18,351 nt of DNA from CAZXVW01 sp964644025 (GTDB lineage Bacteria > Acidobacteriota > Terriglobia > Bryobacterales > Bryobacteraceae), in the NCBI GenBank assembly GCA_964644025.1, contig CAZXVW010000070.1, positions 1 through 18,351 of the forward strand, in the 5' to 3' direction. Position 1 is the stretch's first letter, and each line of letters opens with the position of its first letter. Below the pieces are notes generated by a model, which was given only the letters and a program-made list of their open reading frames with translations, made no database searches and was not told the DNA's origin. The position numbers were made by a program, and so were the translations under genes. Below, piece after piece: positions 1 to 7,105 of the stretch.

Positions 1-39
1 ATTGCTTCTGTCAGGAGAAACAGTTTGCCAGAGTCGGCC

Positions 40-609
40 TCACGCGGCCTTCCGCAGCGGCGGTTCCACCGGATGAGAGATCGCCGGTTCCCGCCGCGGC
101 ATTTGGATGGGTTTCGCCGAGTTGACCACCGTCGAGAAATACTCATCGAGCGGGTATAGCCCATAAGGTTCCAACTCGCGAAACACCCGCCCCAATTTAT
201 GCTCGATGCGGTAGACGGCGTGAAAGAAGTTGCCGCGGTCCATGCCGAGCTTCCTGGTGCACAGCTTCCAGTCAGCGCCCAGCAAGAAGTGATAATTGAA
301 GATTTTGTATTCCAGCTCGGTCAGGGTGCGGCGGCTCACCAAAATGAAATCCGCGATGTATTCCTCATCCTTCCGCCCCCAGGTGAGCCTTCTATCGGTT
401 CCCCGGGTGAACTGCAAGGAGACCTTGCTCATGTATTTCTCCTTGGTGACGCACTCCCGGAATCGTTGGTAGCAAGCGCGGAAGATCGCCCGGAAAACAC
501 AGTTGCAGGGCTTCGATTTTCCCCGTTTGCCGAATACGATGCCCAAGCCATGACAGGTTGAGCAGGAATTCGCGGCCAGCGCCAGCGTTTCAGATCGGGT
601 CCATTCCAT
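40..609 (-). CDS. Unrecognised protein with N-terminal Cys cluster and C-terminal HTH-like segment
   Basis: I do not recognise a named family for this 189-residue protein. Seen: near the N-terminus, CSTCHGLG (residues 16-23) resembles one DnaJ-type zinc-finger repeat (CxxCxGxG), and PCNC adds C35 and C37, so four cysteines could bind one zinc. Residues about 60-90 are basic and polar. Residues about 93-146 (SRRTLTELEYKIF ... GMDRGNFFHAVYRIEHKLG) look like a helical bundle ending in a helix-turn-helix, loosely like sigma-factor region 4. The tail is Pro-rich. The start is supported by GGAGG nine bases before the ATG. No signal peptide or membrane segment is visible. Inferred role: DNA-binding or nucleic-acid-associated regulator, possibly phage-derived in origin. 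It is divergent from an XRE-type gene. Being a real gene is fairly sure; the function is not. Confidence 0.75.
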   Translation of the reverse strand: MEWTRSETLALAANSCSTCHGLGIVFGKRGKSKPCNCVFRAIFRACYQRFRECVTKEKYMSKVSLQFTRGTDRRLTWGRKDEEYIADFILVSRRTLTELEYKIFNYHFLLGADWKLCTRKLGMDRGNFFHAVYRIEHKLGRVFRELEPYGLYPLDEYFSTVVNSAKPIQMPRREPAISHPVEPPLRKAA

Positions 610-682
610 GTTTCATATCCTCCGGGGCCGGCCTCTTGTTTCTTGAATTATTCACCGAGGCCTCCCCGCCTAAAGCCTTGCC

Positions 683-713
683 ATTATCCTACCCTGACAG
701 GCGGAACAGTCAA
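683..713 (-). promoter_or_regulatory. Candidate sigma70 promoter for the 189-residue protein gene
   Basis: Read on the minus strand, TTGACT (708-713) is followed by a 19-bp spacer and GATAAT (683-688). An alternative -10, TAGGAT (686-691), gives a 16-bp spacer. Either would leave a leader of about 65 nt before the ATG at 609. This is visual matching only. Confidence 0.35.
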
Positions 714-839
714 CATTTAATAGCAGAAAAATTGACACTGATTTTCTGGTTTCTTGGCACGGATCACCTATCTTACTGAATCCACAAGGGTTAGCGCCCA
801 CGTTGTGGCGTCCATATATTCTGAAAAGACTTCCTTTTA

Positions 840-848
840 TGTGATAAT
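840..848 (+). promoter_or_regulatory. Extended -10-like element just before the XRE-type gene
   Basis: TGT followed by GATAAT matches an extended -10 (TGn plus hexamer). No convincing -35 lies 15-19 bp upstream. Transcription would begin around 855-857, almost at the start codon, implying a leaderless or near-leaderless mRNA. The rest of the 610-859 intergenic region is AT-richer than its surroundings. It holds a TTGACA at 732-737 without a matching -10. Confidence 0.35.
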
Positions 849-859
849 ATATTGGAGTG

Positions 860-1165
860 ATGGAAGGCCTATTTCAGACAGAAATAGGGCATGGCGAGCC
901 TCCACCCCTGGATTTCGCCGGCCTCCTGGACCGCCTCAAGGATCTTTTGCTGCGGAAGATCCGCAACGGGGAACTCACCGAGCGGGGCCTGGCCCGTCGC
1001 GTCGGCTTATCACAGTCCCATATTCATAATGTGCTGAACGGCGCCAGAGTTCTCACCCCGACTACGGCGGACCGCCTGCTGGCGGGGCTGGAGGTCTCCG
1101 TGCTTGAGCTGATCGAACGGGAAGAAGCAGAGGCATATTGGGTAGCCAGATCACGATACCGCTGA
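860..1165 (+). CDS. Small XRE-type helix-turn-helix DNA-binding protein
   Basis: This 101-residue protein is nearly all one Cro/C1-type (XRE) HTH domain. Residues about 39-83 show the pattern ELTERGLARRVGLSQSHIHN then VLNG, where the second and third helices read the DNA major groove, followed by a short helix and the LLAGLEVSVLEL dimer-like segment. It probably acts as a transcriptional repressor or regulator; its targets are unknown. Start choice: ATG at 860, with GTG at 857 directly before it and an in-frame stop at 845-847, so there is almost no room for anything upstream. GGAG at 854-857 is only two bases from the ATG, too close for a normal ribosome site, which fits a leaderless message. 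It is divergent from the 189-residue gene and convergent with the glycosyltransferase. Confidence 0.8.
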   Translation: MEGLFQTEIGHGEPPPLDFAGLLDRLKDLLLRKIRNGELTERGLARRVGLSQSHIHNVLNGARVLTPTTADRLLAGLEVSVLELIEREEAEAYWVARSRYR

Positions 1166-1180
1166 ACCCGCGGCGGGCAG

Positions 1181-1200
1181 CGCCGGCTCACGAGCCGGTG
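1181..1200. repeat. Inverted repeat at the convergent gene ends
   Basis: CCGGCTC (1183-1189) and GAGCCGG (1192-1198) form a perfect 7-bp inverted repeat with a two-base gap, extended by a G-T and a C-G pair. It overlaps the stop codon of the minus-strand glycosyltransferase and lies just after the XRE-type stop. It could act as a transcript-end hairpin for both genes, but no T-run follows on either strand. Confidence 0.35.
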
Positions 1201-2396
1201 GCCGCCGTCTGGCCGGAATGCGGGGCCGGGGCGGAGGGCAGAAGCACCTCCTGGTAGGTATCGAGCACCTGGTGGGCGGTCTTCCGCCAGTCAAACCGCC
1301 GGGCCTGTAAGTAGCCCCTGGCGATCAGCGTCGCCCGCAGCTTCTCGTCCAGCAGGACATCGCGAAGTCCCCGGGCGATATCGAATACATTTTCCGGGTT
1401 CACGACCACGGCGGCGTCGCCGACCACCTCCGGCAGCGAACTCACGTTGGAGGTAACCACCGGCGTGCCGGCGGCCATGGCTTCGAGCGGTGGCAAGCCG
1501 AAACCCTCGTACAGCGAGGGGAACGCAAACGCGGAGGCCGCCTCGTAGAAAACCCGCAGCGTGTCCACCGGGACAAAGCCGAGGAACCGCACTACGTCTT
1601 CCACCCGGCTATGCATAACCGCCAGACGGACCGCCGGGTACCGGGTGATCTCATCGCCGATGATGATCAGCCGCAGATCCTTGAACCGCGGATGATCGGA
1701 GAGATCTCCCCGGAGTACCGCAAAGGCTTCCACCAGGCGCGGGACGTTCTTCTGCGGCCGGATGTTGCCCACGTATAGAACGAAGGGGTAATTGATCTGG
1801 TAACGCTCCAGGATCCGCTCCCGGTGCCGGCGTTGCGCCTCCCGTTCCTTCGTCCCCGCGCCGGCGGTCGTGACGTCGCTGATGAACCGGGGGTCGGGCG
1901 CGTTGTAGATCAGCCGGATCCGTTCCGGGGCCACACCCAGGAGGTTCTCCACGTCACGCCGGGTGGCCGCGGAAACAGCGATCACCTTCGCGGCCCGCAG
2001 CAGCCCGCGGCGCACCTGGTAGATCCGCAGGTGATGGCGCCAGCCCTCCGCAGGTGAGTAAAGCAGAGCACTCAGGTCGTGGACGGTCACCACGTAAGGC
2101 TTCCCCAGCAGCGCCGGGACTTCGTAATGGGGGATGTGAGACAGGTCCGGCCTGAACCGCCGCAGGAAAACAGGAAAGCTGATATTGTCGCGCGGGTTCG
2201 AGTCCGGCTGATCATAGACGACCGTCTCGAAATTCGCGCCCAGCCCGGCCAGCTCCGCCGCGTCCTCGCGCCGCGCCACCAGGATGTAGTGGTTCTTAGG
2301 GTCGATGCCCGCCAGCGCCCGCGTGAAATTGCGGATGTAAGTGCCAACGCCGAAATCTTTCAAGCGCCGACAGTCGATAACAATCCGCCAAGGCAT
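1188..2396 (-). CDS. GT4-family glycosyltransferase
   Basis: This 402-residue protein is a GT-B-fold glycosyltransferase of family 4, which moves a sugar (often mannose or another hexose from a nucleotide-sugar) onto a glycan or lipid acceptor on the cytoplasmic side. Seen: an N-terminal acceptor domain with FGVGTYIRNF (15-24) and VHDLSALLYSP (105-115), a linker at about 175-200, and a C-terminal donor domain beginning FVLYVGNIRPQKN (205-217). The donor domain carries the family's EX7E motif, E297 to E305, in YEGFGLPPLEAMAAGTPVV. No membrane segment is evident. It starts three bases after the glyA stop, so it is the last gene of the rpiB-glyA operon. The acceptor and pathway cannot be told: no other envelope or polysaccharide gene is in the window. 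The last 17 residues are low-complexity Ala/Pro/Thr/Ser. Confidence 0.9.
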   Translation of the reverse strand: MPWRIVIDCRRLKDFGVGTYIRNFTRALAGIDPKNHYILVARREDAAELAGLGANFETVVYDQPDSNPRDNISFPVFLRRFRPDLSHIPHYEVPALLGKPYVVTVHDLSALLYSPAEGWRHHLRIYQVRRGLLRAAKVIAVSAATRRDVENLLGVAPERIRLIYNAPDPRFISDVTTAGAGTKEREAQRRHRERILERYQINYPFVLYVGNIRPQKNVPRLVEAFAVLRGDLSDHPRFKDLRLIIIGDEITRYPAVRLAVMHSRVEDVVRFLGFVPVDTLRVFYEAASAFAFPSLYEGFGLPPLEAMAAGTPVVTSNVSSLPEVVGDAAVVVNPENVFDIARGLRDVLLDEKLRATLIARGYLQARRFDWRKTAHQVLDTYQEVLLPSAPAPHSGQTAATGS

Positions 2397-2399
2397 TTC

Positions 2400-3695
2400 T
2401 CAGGCACTGGCCGCGCTCAGTTTCCAGCCATACAGCGGGAAAGCGTCCGTCAAGGCCCGCACCCGCTTGCGCACCGCGGCGAGCGTTTCCTCAAGCACCT
2501 GCTCCCCGGCGCCAAGCTGATCCAGCACGGTGGCGATGCAGGAGGCCACTTCCTTCATCTCCGCCTCGCGAAAGCCCCGGGTGGTTACCGCCGGCGAGCC
2601 CAGCCGGATTCCGCTCGGGTTCAGCGGCGGGTTCGTGTCAAACGGAATCGTGTTCTTGTTCACGGTGATATTGGCGCGGTCCAGAGCGCCCTCGGCCGCC
2701 TTGCCGCGGACACCCCGGGCGAACAGGTCCACCAGGAGCAGGTGCGTATCGGTGCCGCCGGAGACGACCCGCCAGCCGGCCTGCTGCAAGCTGTCCGCCA
2801 GGACCGCCGCGTTGGCCGCCACCTGTTTCTGGTAGGCGGCGAACTCCGGTGTCATCGCCTGCTGGAAACAAACCGCCTTGGCAGCGATCACGTGGCACAG
2901 CGGCCCGCCCTGCACGCCCGGGAACACGCTCCGGTCCACCGCCTTGGCGTACTGCTCGCGGCACAGAATCAGCCCGGCGCGCGGGCCGCGCAGCGTCTTG
3001 TGGGTGGTGGAGGTGACGATGTCGGCGTACTCGCAGGGGTTCGGGTGCAGCCCGGCCGCCACCAGGCCCGCGAAATGAGCCATATCCACCAGCAGCACGG
3101 CGCCCACCGCATCAGCGATTTCGCGGAATTTCTTAAAGTCGATGACCCGGGGGTAGGCGCTGCCACCGGCGATGATCAGCTTCGGCCGGTGCTCGTCGGC
3201 GAGTCTTGCCAGCTCATCGTAATCGATCTGCTCGTCGTCGCGGCGGACCCCGTAAGGGACGATGTTGTAAGTCTTACCGGAAAAATTCAGATGGTGGCCG
3301 TGTGTGAGGTGCCCGCCGTGAGAGAGGTTCATCCCGAAGACCGTGTCGCCCGGCTTTACGACGGCCGCGTAAGCGGCTTCATTGGCCTGCGAGCCGGAAT
3401 GCGGCTGCACGTTCGCATGCTCGGCCCCGAACAGTTTCTTGGCCCGCTCGCGAGCCAGGCTTTCGACCGTGTCGACGTTCTCGCACCCCCCGTAATAACG
3501 GCGTCCGGGATAACCCTCGGCGTACTTGTTCGTGAATACGCTTCCGGTGGCCTCCAGAATGGCCTCGGTGGTGAAGTTCTCGCTGGCGATCAACTCCAGC
3601 CGCGAGTTCTGCCGTTCCAGCTCCGCCTGGATGGCCGCGTGGACCTCCGGGTCCACCTCGGCCAGCGGAAGCGCCATCCGTTCCTGATCGGTCAT
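2400..3695 (-). CDS. glyA: Serine hydroxymethyltransferase
   Basis: PLP enzyme that converts serine plus tetrahydrofolate to glycine plus 5,10-methylene-tetrahydrofolate, the main source of one-carbon units. The 431 residues match the bacterial family length of about 415-430. Seen: the family start region LELIASENF (33-41), NKYAEGYPGRRYYGG (56-70), the substrate/PLP loop HSGSQAN (99-105), DMAHFAG (204-210), and the Schiff-base lysine K233 in TSTTHKTLRGPR (228-239). The C-terminal part contains TNPPLNPSGIRLGSPAVTTR (354-373). Its ATG overlaps the rpiB stop by four bases (ATGA), so translation is probably coupled. The glycosyltransferase follows after three bases. The C1 units it makes are used by PurN, encoded in the other minus-strand operon. 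Confidence 0.98.
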   Translation of the reverse strand: MTDQERMALPLAEVDPEVHAAIQAELERQNSRLELIASENFTTEAILEATGSVFTNKYAEGYPGRRYYGGCENVDTVESLARERAKKLFGAEHANVQPHSGSQANEAAYAAVVKPGDTVFGMNLSHGGHLTHGHHLNFSGKTYNIVPYGVRRDDEQIDYDELARLADEHRPKLIIAGGSAYPRVIDFKKFREIADAVGAVLLVDMAHFAGLVAAGLHPNPCEYADIVTSTTHKTLRGPRAGLILCREQYAKAVDRSVFPGVQGGPLCHVIAAKAVCFQQAMTPEFAAYQKQVAANAAVLADSLQQAGWRVVSGGTDTHLLLVDLFARGVRGKAAEGALDRANITVNKNTIPFDTNPPLNPSGIRLGSPAVTTRGFREAEMKEVASCIATVLDQLGAGEQVLEETLAAVRKRVRALTDAFPLYGWKLSAASA

Positions 3696-4168
3696 TCTGA
3701 TACTCCCTGCAATTTCTCCAGCTTGCCGCAGTCACTCTCCAGCGCCGTGATCTTGGCCACCCGGCGGGCGTGGCGGCCTCCGTCGAAGGTGGTCTTGAGA
3801 AAGATATCCACCAGCTCAGCGGCTGCCGGAGCTTCGATGTACTTGGCTCCGAAGGTCAGTATGTTCGCGTTATTGTGGGCGCGGGCCAGCCGGGTTTCAT
3901 CCGGATTCACGCCCATGGCCGCCCGGATCCCGTTGATCTTGTTCGCGGTGATCGTCATCCCCACGCCGGTCGTGCAAATCAGGATCCCCCGCTCGGCCTG
4001 CCCGCTGGCAACCGCCCTGGCCACGGCCGCTCCGTAGTCGGGGTAATCGGTCGAGGCGGCGCTGTAAGTGCCAAGATCCACCACCTCATGTCCCTTGTCG
4101 CGGAGAATATCTCGAAGCTGTTCCTTGAGCACGAAGCCGCCGTGATCGGAACCGATCGCAAGTTTCAT
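3692..4168 (-). CDS. rpiB: Ribose 5-phosphate isomerase B
   Basis: Interconverts ribose 5-phosphate and ribulose 5-phosphate in the cytosolic pentose phosphate pathway, feeding PRPP and nucleotide synthesis. The 158 residues fit the RpiB/LacAB family. Seen: IGSDHGG (5-11) with D8 and H9, DYPDY (41-45), the catalytic-base cysteine C65 in ICTTGVGM followed by TITANKINGIRAA (72-84), and ARAHNNANILTFGA (95-108). The first gene of an operon with glyA (4-bp overlap) and a GT4 gene. It is divergent from proS. A weak GAGG-type ribosome site lies about 11 bases before the ATG. It could in principle be a sugar-phosphate isomerase of the wider RpiB/LacAB group acting on another pentose or hexose phosphate, but the sequence and the glyA pairing favour RpiB. 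Confidence 0.95.
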   Translation of the reverse strand: MKLAIGSDHGGFVLKEQLRDILRDKGHEVVDLGTYSAASTDYPDYGAAVARAVASGQAERGILICTTGVGMTITANKINGIRAAMGVNPDETRLARAHNNANILTFGAKYIEAPAAAELVDIFLKTTFDGGRHARRVAKITALESDCGKLEKLQGVSE

Positions 4169-4184
4169 TGAAGGATAGACCTCA

Positions 4185-4193
4185 ATTCTATCA
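4185..4193 (-). promoter_or_regulatory. Extended -10-like element for the rpiB-glyA-GT4 operon
   Basis: On the minus strand TGA is followed by TAGAAT (4185-4190), an extended -10 match, without a clear -35. Transcription would start near 4178, giving a leader of about 10 nt. It overlaps the TATCAT found on the opposite strand (4189-4194). Confidence 0.4.
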
Positions 4194-4202
4194 TGTTACA
4201 AT
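4194..4202 (+). promoter_or_regulatory. Extended -10-like element for proS
   Basis: TGT followed by TACAAT (4197-4202) matches an extended -10. Its likely start point is near 4209, leaving a leader of about 30 nt. TATCAT at 4189-4194, with TTGAAG (4168-4173) 15 bp upstream, is the alternative. The two divergent promoters therefore overlap within about 20 bp. Confidence 0.4.
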
Positions 4203-4238
4203 TGGACCTTATTCCCTGTTCCCCGCAAGAGAACCCTC

Positions 4239-5960
4239 ATGTATTGGAGCAAGTTATTCATCCCGACCCTGCGCGAAACGCCCGCTGAAGCCGAGGTAGT
4301 GAGCCATCAGCTCCTGCTGCGCGGCGGCTATATCCGCCAGCTCGCCGCCGGCCTCTACAGCTACCTGTTCCTGGCGCAGCGCTCGCTGCTGAAGATCACT
4401 CGCATCGTCCGGGAAGAGATGGACGCGATCGGCGCTCAGGAGATGCTGCTGCCGGCCTTGCATCCGGCGGAAGTGTGGCAGGAATCGGGCCGCTGGGAGG
4501 TGATGGGCGAGAACATGTTCCGGCTGAAAGACCGGTTTCAGCGGGACCTTTGCCTGGGCATGACGCACGAAGAGATCATGACCGTGATCGCCCGCGGCGA
4601 GCTGCGCAGCTACAAGCAGCTCCCCCAGATCTGGTACCAGATCCAGGTCAAGTTCCGCGATGAGCCCCGCCCAAAATCAGGGCTGCTCCGCGTCCGGCAG
4701 TTCATTATGAAGGACTCCTATTCCTTCGACCTCAACGCGGAGGGACTGGACGCCGCCTACGAGAAGCATTACCAGGCTTACTGCCGGATCTTCGACCGGT
4801 GCGGCCTGGAGTACCTGGTGGTGGAAGCGCACTCGGGCGCGATGGGCGGCAGCCAGTCCCAGGAGTTCATGGTGGTCTCGAACGCTGGCGAGGATTTCGT
4901 GGCCCGGTGTGCCAGGTGTGGCTACGCCGCCAACCTGGAAAAAGCCGAGTCTGTGCCCGCGCCCCCGGCCGCCGCCGATCCAGAGGGCGACCTCGACCCG
5001 GAAGAGTTCCACACACCCGGGCGCAAGACCATCGCCGAAGTGGCGGAGTTTACGAAACTGCCGCAATCCTCCCAGATCAAGAGCCTGGTCGTGGTAGCTG
5101 ACGGCAAGCCCATTCTGATTCTGCTCCGCGGGGACCACTCCCTCAATGAAAGCAAGCTGGCCGGCGTCACCGGCGCGGTTGAGATTCGCCCGGCTCATCC
5201 AGACGAGATCCGCGACTGGTTTGGCGCCGCTGCCGGATCGCTCGGCCCGGTCGGCGTCACCAACATGCGCATCCTCGCCGACAACGCACTCAAGAGCCGC
5301 CGCAACATGATTTGCGGAGCGAACAAAGATGACTACCACCTCCGCAACGTGACCCCCAGCGAGGACTTCAGCGCCGAATTCCACGATTTGCGGGAGGTGG
5401 CCGAGGGTGACACTTGCACCTCCTGCGGGGGCCCGTTGCAGGTGTTGAAGACCGTGGAAGTGGGCCACATTTTCAAACTGGGTTACAAGTATTCCAAATC
5501 GATGGGGCTTCATGTTCTCACCGAAGACGGCCGGCAAGTGCCGGTCATCATGGGTTCGTACGGGATTGGCATCGAGCGCATCCTAAGCGCCGCGATCGAG
5601 CTGTACCACGACGAGGACGGCATGGCGCTGCCGGTCCCGATCGCCCCGTTCGAACTGGTGATTACGCCGGTGAACCGGGCCGATGACGCCCAGCGGACCG
5701 CGGCAGAACATCTGTACGCACGATGCCGGGGACTGGGGCTGGATGTGCTCCTCGACGACCGGGACGAGCGGCCCGGCGTCAAGTTCAAGGACGCCGACCT
5801 GATCGGCATCCCCTACCGGATCACCGTCGGCAAGAAGCTGGCCGGGGGCTTGGTAGAACTGGTGGAGCGGCGCACCCGGGCCACCGTGGATGTGCCGGTT
5901 GATCAGGCGCCGTCACTGGTGCAGGAAAAGGTGCGGAGCGCAAGGAGCAATGGGCGCTGA
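4239..5960 (+). CDS. proS: Prolyl-tRNA synthetase, bacterial type with editing domain
   Basis: Class II aminoacyl-tRNA synthetase that charges tRNA-Pro and, in this form, hydrolyses mischarged Ala-tRNA-Pro. The 573 residues are almost the length of the E. coli enzyme (572). Seen: the N-terminal signature SKLFIPTLRETPAEAEVVSH (4-23), motif 2 in FRDEPRPKSGLLRVRQF (139-155) followed by IMKDSYSFD, motif 3 GSYGIGIERIL (439-449), and the anticodon-binding domain from about 470. Between motifs 2 and 3, residues about 220-400, lies the editing insertion, bounded by Cys pairs at 224/227 (CARCGYAAN) and 393/396 (CTSCGG). The ribosome site before the ATG is weak (AAGAGA). The last 11 bases overlap the next gene. 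The editing insertion marks the bacterial-type enzyme rather than the archaeal/eukaryotic type. Confidence 0.98.
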   Translation: MYWSKLFIPTLRETPAEAEVVSHQLLLRGGYIRQLAAGLYSYLFLAQRSLLKITRIVREEMDAIGAQEMLLPALHPAEVWQESGRWEVMGENMFRLKDRFQRDLCLGMTHEEIMTVIARGELRSYKQLPQIWYQIQVKFRDEPRPKSGLLRVRQFIMKDSYSFDLNAEGLDAAYEKHYQAYCRIFDRCGLEYLVVEAHSGAMGGSQSQEFMVVSNAGEDFVARCARCGYAANLEKAESVPAPPAAADPEGDLDPEEFHTPGRKTIAEVAEFTKLPQSSQIKSLVVVADGKPILILLRGDHSLNESKLAGVTGAVEIRPAHPDEIRDWFGAAAGSLGPVGVTNMRILADNALKSRRNMICGANKDDYHLRNVTPSEDFSAEFHDLREVAEGDTCTSCGGPLQVLKTVEVGHIFKLGYKYSKSMGLHVLTEDGRQVPVIMGSYGIGIERILSAAIELYHDEDGMALPVPIAPFELVITPVNRADDAQRTAAEHLYARCRGLGLDVLLDDRDERPGVKFKDADLIGIPYRITVGKKLAGGLVELVERRTRATVDVPVDQAPSLVQEKVRSARSNGR

Positions 5961-7074
5961 CTGGAGCCGCATCCGGAGAGAATTCCCCGCGCTCGATCAT
6001 TGGACTTTTCTCAATACAGCCACCTTCGGCCAGCTCCCGCGCCGCTCCGTCCAGGCGGTCATGCGGCACTTCGCTCATCGGGATGAAACAGCCTGCACGG
6101 ACTTCCTGGAGTGGTTTTCCGCCGCGGACCGTATTCGCCAAAACGCCGCCACCTTGCTCCATTGCGCGCCCGACGACATCGCCTTCGTTCCGAATGCGGC
6201 CACGGCGCTGGCCACGCTGATGAACGGGATGGACTGGCATTCCGGCGACCGCGTAGTGACCCTGGCCGGCGAGTTTCCGAACAACCTGTACGCCCCCGCA
6301 GTGCTCGCGGGCCTGGGCGTAGAATTCGTTGAGACTCCCTGGGAAAGCTTCTACGATGCCGTCACTGCACACACCCGCCTGGTGCTGCTGAGTACGGTCA
6401 ACTACACGAACGGCTTCCGGCCGCCGCTGGAGGAGATTTCGCCGTTTCTGCGCGAGCGGGGCGTCCTACTGTACGTGGACGGCACGCAGAGCGTCGGCGC
6501 TTTGCCATTCGACACCGCCGCCATTCAGCCGGCCGTGCTGGGCGTTGACGCTTACAAGTGGCTGCTCGGACCCACCGGTTCCGGGCTGCTTTACGTCCGG
6601 CCCGATGTTCGCCGGCGCCTCAGGCCTTCCGTGATCGGCTGGCGAAGCCACAAGGACTGGCGCCGCGTCGCCAACCTCCACCACGGGACGCCCGAGTTCG
6701 CCTCCGCGGCGGAGAAGTATGAAGGGGGGATGCTGAACTTCCCCTCGCTGTTTGGGCTGGGCGCTTCGCTGGAGATGATGCTCGAGATCGGCCCGGCGGC
6801 CATTGAGACCCGGGTCAAGGAACTGGCCGCCCACACCCGCGACCTGCTCCGGGAACTGGGCGCCCGGCTGTTGTGCGATGAAGCGCCCCATTACGACGCC
6901 CCGGTAATCGCCGCCCGGTTTCCGGGCCGCGACGCCGCCGAACTGGCCCGCGGTCTCAGGGAGCGCCGGGTGCTGGTTTCCGCCCGGCATGGCAACCTCC
7001 GCGTTTCGGCGCATTTCTACAACAACGAAGAGGATCTCGAGCGGCTGGGCGCGGAACTGCAACGGCTCCGGTAG
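5950..7074 (+). CDS. Class V PLP-dependent aminotransferase-like protein
   Basis: A 374-residue fold-type I PLP enzyme of the aminotransferase class V group (cysteine desulfurase, isopenicillin N epimerase and kynureninase relatives). Seen: VPNAATALATL (80-90) in the cofactor phosphate-binding area, STVNYTNG (148-155), the PLP-contacting D177 and Q180 in YVDGTQSVGA, and the Schiff-base lysine K203 in VDAYKWLLGPTGSGLLYV. No cysteine-bearing active-site loop is evident, so a sulfur-mobilising desulfurase is less likely. Substrate cannot be assigned. Start choice: ATG at 5950 with AAGGAG two to three bases before it and family-like sequence beginning at once (GADWSRIRREFPAL). An in-frame ATG at 5890 would add 20 Arg/Cys-rich residues encoded wholly within proS and is unlikely. 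The 11-bp overlap with proS suggests co-transcription. Confidence 0.88.
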   Translation: MGADWSRIRREFPALDHWTFLNTATFGQLPRRSVQAVMRHFAHRDETACTDFLEWFSAADRIRQNAATLLHCAPDDIAFVPNAATALATLMNGMDWHSGDRVVTLAGEFPNNLYAPAVLAGLGVEFVETPWESFYDAVTAHTRLVLLSTVNYTNGFRPPLEEISPFLRERGVLLYVDGTQSVGALPFDTAAIQPAVLGVDAYKWLLGPTGSGLLYVRPDVRRRLRPSVIGWRSHKDWRRVANLHHGTPEFASAAEKYEGGMLNFPSLFGLGASLEMMLEIGPAAIETRVKELAAHTRDLLRELGARLLCDEAPHYDAPVIAARFPGRDAAELARGLRERRVLVSARHGNLRVSAHFYNNEEDLERLGAELQRLR

Positions 7075-7105
7075 ATAGCACGGCCGGCGTGTCCCGGAGA
7101 GGGGC

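Noticed and set aside
732..737. TTGACA as a -35 for the XRE-type gene
   Set aside because: No acceptable -10 is found 15-19 bp downstream; the nearest TATCTT-like element is about 30 bp away.
2079..4037. 652-residue open frame on the plus strand
   Set aside because: It lies antisense to the end regions of the glycosyltransferase, glyA and rpiB, which have unmistakable motifs. Its product is Arg/His/Val-rich low-information sequence typical of the reverse frame of high-GC genes.
4677..5537. 286-residue minus-strand open frame
   Set aside because: Antisense to the editing insertion of proS; no motif and no ribosome site.
5890..5949. Earlier in-frame ATG for the aminotransferase
   Set aside because: It adds 20 Arg/Cys-rich residues encoded within proS, whereas AAGGAG and family-like sequence support 5950.
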